A stretch of DNA of 64,000 nucleotides. Source: Thermosporothrix hazakensis (lineage in GTDB: Bacteria; Chloroflexota; Ktedonobacteria; Ktedonobacterales; Ktedonobacteraceae). Below, piece after piece: positions 60,902 to 64,000 of the stretch. The stretch spans positions 887,867 through 951,866 of the forward strand of contig NZ_QKUF01000001.1 of assembly GCF_003253565.1 (NCBI RefSeq), read 5' to 3'. The first letter of the stretch is position 1. Every line of letters begins with the position of its first letter. The notes below the pieces were generated by a model. It saw only the letters and a program-made list of their open reading frames with translations. It did no database searches and had not been told where the DNA came from. The position numbers and the translations under genes are program-made.

Positions 60902-62089
60902 TTATTCGCGGAATGCAGTATCGCCCTGTCCACCAGCCTCAGAGGCATGCAACAGTTCATATCCCGAACGCCAGTATTCAAGGGCCCGCTCTTGCTGTCC
61001 CTGCGCCTCTAGCGTTTGCGCCAGATGCCGATAGACCTCCGCCAGAGCGAAATCAGTCTGCGTTCCTTTCAGGCACTCAATGGCTCGTTCAAAATAGCCG
61101 ACCGCTCTGGCAAGGAGCTGCTTCCGCCGCTCTCCACTCTGTTGCATGGCTTCGGCATGGACTACCTCACCGATGATCCGATATGTTACACCTTCCATAT
61201 AGGGAGAGGCTCCCTTGATCTGCTCGATGATTCCCAGAGCACGTTCACAATACCGCCAGGCCGCATCCGGTCGCCCTTCAGCCAGACGCAATGTAGCCAG
61301 ATTGGCACAGATCATCATAGAAAGCGCCTGCTGACCGCTCAAGCCGGTACAGATTGAAAGAGCTTCAGTATATAAATCAGCCGCTGTACTATAATCCTTT
61401 TGCAAAAAACGAATATATCCGAGGCCGTTCAGCATTCGAGCTTCCAACGTACGATTCGCTTGCTCACGATACAACTTCAGCGCGATCTCTCCATGCTCAC
61501 CAGCCCGCTCATAGTCGCCCATTGCTCGATAGGTCTCGGTGAGACCATAATGAATATTGGGGACTTCATCCCTGTTTTGATAGTGCTGACACAGGCGTAG
61601 TGCCTCCATGTATTCCCGTATCGCGGCCTGATAGAGCCCCCGCATATAGAAAGCGGTAGCCAGAGAGTAGCGCCCTTGAATACGGACTCGCGGTAGGTGA
61701 ATACGCCGATCGTGCAACAGTTTGAGGCAGGCTTGAAAATGGAGGGATGCATCAACAAACAGAAACAGATTGGAAGCGGCTTTCCCCAGGCAGAGCAAAA
61801 AAAACGCGATGCGCTCTCGCTCTAGCACAATCTCACTGCCTTCGGCCCTTGTTGCCTGTTCCAGTAAAGGAGAGAGCACACGCATGGCTTCATCCCACTG
61901 GCGTCGTTCCACGTAACACCAGCCAAGCAGATAGGCAAATTCTTGCTGCTGCTTCTCGCTGGCAGCTTGAATCTCCTGCTGTAGCTGTTGCAACTCATGC
62001 AAGACAACGTCGGACTGCCCTTCTTCTATTTGCAGACGAGCACGATACAACTGCATCTGCAATTTTGCATTTGATACCACGAACCGCAT
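60902..62089 (-). CDS. Tetratricopeptide repeat protein
   Basis: 395 residues, all-helical. At least eight TPR units are recognisable, for example EFAYLLGWCYVERRQWDEAMRVLSPL, YSLATAFYMRGLYQAAIREYMEALRLC, NIHYGLTETYRAMGDYERAGEHGEIALKLY, RMLNGLGYIRFLQKDYSTAADLYTEALSIC and LAEVYRHLAQTLEAQGQQERALEYWRSG. The arrangement resembles the C-terminal TPR part of signalling ATPase/regulator proteins (MalT, Rap types), but with no DNA-binding or NTPase domain. It is probably a protein-interaction scaffold or peptide sensor. The ATG at 62089 is very close to GGAGGAG; a GTG three codons in is possible. Confidence 0.8.
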   Translation of the reverse strand: MRFVVSNAKLQMQLYRARLQIEEGQSDVVLHELQQLQQEIQAASEKQQQEFAYLLGWCYVERRQWDEAMRVLSPLLEQATRAEGSEIVLERERIAFFLLCLGKAASNLFLFVDASLHFQACLKLLHDRRIHLPRVRIQGRYSLATAFYMRGLYQAAIREYMEALRLCQHYQNRDEVPNIHYGLTETYRAMGDYERAGEHGEIALKLYREQANRTLEARMLNGLGYIRFLQKDYSTAADLYTEALSICTGLSGQQALSMMICANLATLRLAEGRPDAAWRYCERALGIIEQIKGASPYMEGVTYRIIGEVVHAEAMQQSGERRKQLLARAVGYFERAIECLKGTQTDFALAEVYRHLAQTLEAQGQQERALEYWRSGYELLHASEAGGQGDTAFRE

Positions 62090-62120
62090 CTCCTCCTTAC
62101 ATCATATGTAAACATATGCA

Positions 62121-62129
62121 ATTATAACA
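62121..62129 (-). promoter_or_regulatory. Extended -10 promoter of the TPR gene
   Basis: On the minus strand, TGTTATAAT (62129-62121) lies 32 bases upstream of the start. A CATATG-TAAA-CATATG repeat overlaps the start region (about 62104-62119). Confidence 0.5.
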
Positions 62130-62500
62130 CATCCATAGAAAAATGAGTAGTTTTGGAAGGATAAATAGGAAAGAAGAGAAGAAGTCTTATATGCCAATAG
62201 AAGGAGGGTAAAGAAAGTACAACGGAAAATCTTGAACCCTTACCACCGCGCCCACAAAGTGGCAAGGAGATTTCCCGTTATTCACAGTATAACGTAATCT
62301 TTTCTTTTACACAAGAACCCAGTACTTACAGGATATGCGCTTTTCCTTGCGAGACAAGTAGCTTCGTGATAGACTGTGCAAGGGGCCAGAGCGCCCACCC
62401 TCTCGATACTGTATTATAAAAGCAGGAAGAAAAAAACATTTACCCCTTTGCCCAAAAACAAGCAAAGTGGCTAGATGTGGAAGATGGAGAAACGAAATTG
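62130..62500. other. Divergent intergenic region with one conserved-looking stem
   Basis: About 370 bases without a gene. A 9-bp stem (62238-62246 with 62259-62267) pairs fully, with a G-U pair, only when read on the minus strand. A promoter for the yvcK-like gene lies at 62347-62375. Confidence 0.45.
62347..62375 (+). promoter_or_regulatory. Predicted promoter of the yvcK-like gene
   Basis: TTGCGA (62347-62352), a 17-base spacer and TAGACT (62370-62375). Confidence 0.45.
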
Positions 62501-63595
62501 ATGCATCTAGAAGAAGGTAATACCATCGAGAACGAGAGTGGATCCAGTAGCAGGAGATTGACAGTGCAAGGAAACCATCGCTTACATGATCGCCTCACTA
62601 ATCTGCGGGTTGTCACCATCGGTGGAGGTTCGGGAACGTTTTCGGTGCTTTCGCATCTCAAAAAATATCCCCTGAACATTACTGCCATCGTGACTATGTC
62701 AGATAGTGGCGGCAGTTCACGCATGCTCATGGACGAGTTCCGTCGCCAGTTACCACTCGGAGACCTTCGCCAATCCCTTGTAGCGCTTGCCCGCAATGGA
62801 GCTCTCTGGCGCGAGGTCTTTATGCATCGCTTTGAACGTGACGATGAGGATGAAACAGAGGCAACCATTCGGCAGGGTGTCACCGGGCATAGTCTGGGTA
62901 ACCTGATCATTAAAGGGCTACAGGACATCAATAACGGCGACCTGCTTCTTGCCATTGAAGACGCACAAGAACTCCTCAATACCGCAGGCAATGTTCTGCC
63001 GGTAACCTTAACTCCCACAACGCTCTGTGCAGACCTTGAAGACGGCACGACGATCTGTAGCGAAACCGAGATCGATACACGTGGCAAAAAAGACCGCGGC
63101 GACCTTTCCCCTATTCAACGTCTCCATCTTCTCCCGGAGGATGCCGCAGCCTGTCCTCAGGCTATTCGTGCGCTACGCCGGGCAGATATCATCATCATTG
63201 GCCCTGGCGACCTGTACACAAGCTTGCTCCCCAATCTGCTGGTGCGCGATGTCGCACGCGCTATTCGTGAGTCAGAGGCCGAAAAGGTATATGTCTGCAA
63301 TCTGATGACCAAGCATGGTGAAACAGATGGCTACAAAGCATCTGACTTTGTCAATGTAATCCATCGTTATCTTGGAGCCCGCGTCGACCGCGTCATCGTT
63401 AATGACGGTCCCTTCTCACCCGATCTCCTCAAGATGTATTCTGAAGAGCGCAGTGAGCCCGTCCTTGTCGATCGCGCCCAGCTCAGTCGTCTGGTGCCCA
63501 ACGTTGTCATCGAGCACCTCACGCTGGAAGATGACACGCTGGCCCGTCACGATGCCGATAGACTGGTGCAGGCCATCCTGAAAGACTATTTTTAA
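62501..63595 (+). CDS. yvcK: YvcK/CofD-like family protein (gluconeogenesis factor)
   Basis: 364 residues. The ATG at 62501 is preferred, with GGAG about 10 bases upstream; a GTG at 62477 is the alternative. The CofD-like fold starts with VVTIGGGSGTFSVLSHLKKYPLNITAIVTMSDSGGSSRML, followed by LPLGDLRQSLVALA, GHSLGNLIIKGL, and ADIIIIGPGDLYTSLLPNLLV. In Bacillus, YvcK binds UDP-sugars and is needed for growth on gluconeogenic carbon and for cell-wall synthesis. The usual neighbours (rapZ, whiA) are not present here. Confidence 0.92.
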   Translation: MHLEEGNTIENESGSSSRRLTVQGNHRLHDRLTNLRVVTIGGGSGTFSVLSHLKKYPLNITAIVTMSDSGGSSRMLMDEFRRQLPLGDLRQSLVALARNGALWREVFMHRFERDDEDETEATIRQGVTGHSLGNLIIKGLQDINNGDLLLAIEDAQELLNTAGNVLPVTLTPTTLCADLEDGTTICSETEIDTRGKKDRGDLSPIQRLHLLPEDAAACPQAIRALRRADIIIIGPGDLYTSLLPNLLVRDVARAIRESEAEKVYVCNLMTKHGETDGYKASDFVNVIHRYLGARVDRVIVNDGPFSPDLLKMYSEERSEPVLVDRAQLSRLVPNVVIEHLTLEDDTLARHDADRLVQAILKDYF

Positions 63596-63641
63596 CACAG
63601 CATCTGGTCACGCCAGTATTTGGCCCTCACGCGGCCTGAAG

Positions 63642-63672
63642 AAGCCCTTCTACGCCAAAGGTAGAAGGGCTT
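63642..63672. terminator. Bidirectional terminator between yvcK and the GYD gene
   Basis: A perfect 12-bp stem (AAGCCCTTCTAC 63642-63653, GTAGAAGGGCTT 63661-63672) with a 7-base loop separates convergent genes. Confidence 0.75.
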
Positions 63673-63679
63673 GTCATGC

Positions 63680-63973
63680 TCATCGCAATCCGTGAGCGAT
63701 CTGTTCAAATTCCTCACGTGGAAAGGCTCTCAGAGTTTGCGTTCTCATGGAACCCTGAGTCATCGTTTCAAGAAGAAGGCGAGCTGCCGTCTGATCGTCG
63801 GGAGCCTCGATGATTACCACATAATCAAACTGGCCCATCACTAAATAGAAGCCTACTAACCTGCCACCAACCTCTTTTGCGGCCTCTTCAAAGGCCCTGA
63901 GACGCTCTGGCGCATCCCTGACGTCCTTCACGCTCTGCTCCGTCAAATTGACCAGAGTCACGTATGTTGGCAT
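63680..63973 (-). CDS. GYD domain-containing protein
   Basis: 97 residues. The start at 63973 (MPTYVTLVNLTEQ) has GGAGG 9 bases upstream; the frame extends 6 codons further. PTYVTLVNLTEQSVKDVRDAPERLRAFEEAAKEVGGRLVGFYLVMGQFDYVVIIEAPDDQTAARLLL is the ferredoxin-like GYD fold, with GQFDYV in the place of GxYD. Such small dimeric proteins are widespread and functionally uncharacterised, sometimes linked to metal or dye-decolourising proteins. Confidence 0.85.
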   Translation of the reverse strand: MPTYVTLVNLTEQSVKDVRDAPERLRAFEEAAKEVGGRLVGFYLVMGQFDYVVIIEAPDDQTAARLLLETMTQGSMRTQTLRAFPREEFEQIAHGLR

Positions 63974-64000
63974 AGACGTTTTCCTCCACATTGAGAAAAA

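Overview
The window looks like a chromosomal segment of a Chloroflexota bacterium, most likely of the Ktedonobacteria type. This is inferred from gene content and from a characteristic coiled-coil protein next to coaD. No rRNA, tRNA, IS element or CRISPR array was found. Promoters are of housekeeping type (TTGACA / TATAAT, often with an extended TGn -10), and Shine-Dalgarno sites resemble GGAGG. These sites move many start codons inward from the longest open frame.

Layout. 1-10 kb: a truncated MFS exporter, an SDR-type epimerase, a small membrane protein, a PLP-dependent cystathionine enzyme, a carboxylesterase-like hydrolase, an anchored beta-propeller-like protein, a TPR-rhomboid protease, a MarC protein and two membrane proteins, followed by an MFS transporter. 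11.6-13.9 kb: an ECF sigma factor, a small protein with a twin-arginine motif, tatA and tatC, all in one orientation. 14-19 kb: a housekeeping block of acpP, nusB, an Asp23 protein, fabD, rpmF, a DUF177 protein, a coiled-coil protein and coaD. 19-23.7 kb: an accessory group with a TetA-like exporter, its probable PadR repressor, a cytochrome P450 and a tiny HTH-like protein. 23.7-34.4 kb: recG, tenA, an L,D-transpeptidase, rpsT, rplS, rnhB, a ClpR/ClpP pair, an RlmB-type methyltransferase and a surface protein. 34.4-45.8 kb: an HSL-family esterase, a DprE1/DprE2-like pair, thiN back to back with a TPP-riboswitch-controlled thiXYZ-type transporter, and a five-gene LanFEG-like ABC exporter with a two-component system. 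45.9-52.3 kb: nuoJKLMN without nuoA-I. 53-64 kb: a zinc-ribbon pseudokinase, a frameshifted CPBP protease, a Ca2+/H+ exchanger-like protein, a GH15 glucoamylase, a membrane protein, a TPR protein, a YvcK-family protein and a GYD-domain protein.

Two sets of genes work together visibly. The thiamine genes share a theme: a TPP riboswitch heads the precursor importer, its last gene converges on thiamine pyrophosphokinase, and a TenA salvage enzyme lies 11 kb away. The membrane-export genes (Tat operon, LanFEG-like transporter with its own histidine kinase and response regulator, PadR/TetA pair) look like self-contained regulatory units.

No clearly unprecedented multi-gene system is proven here. 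The best candidates for new biology are the sigma/Tat-signal/tatA/tatC operon, the catalytically dead ClpR partner, the zinc-ribbon pseudokinase, and a terminator-like hairpin lying directly against the nuoL start codon.
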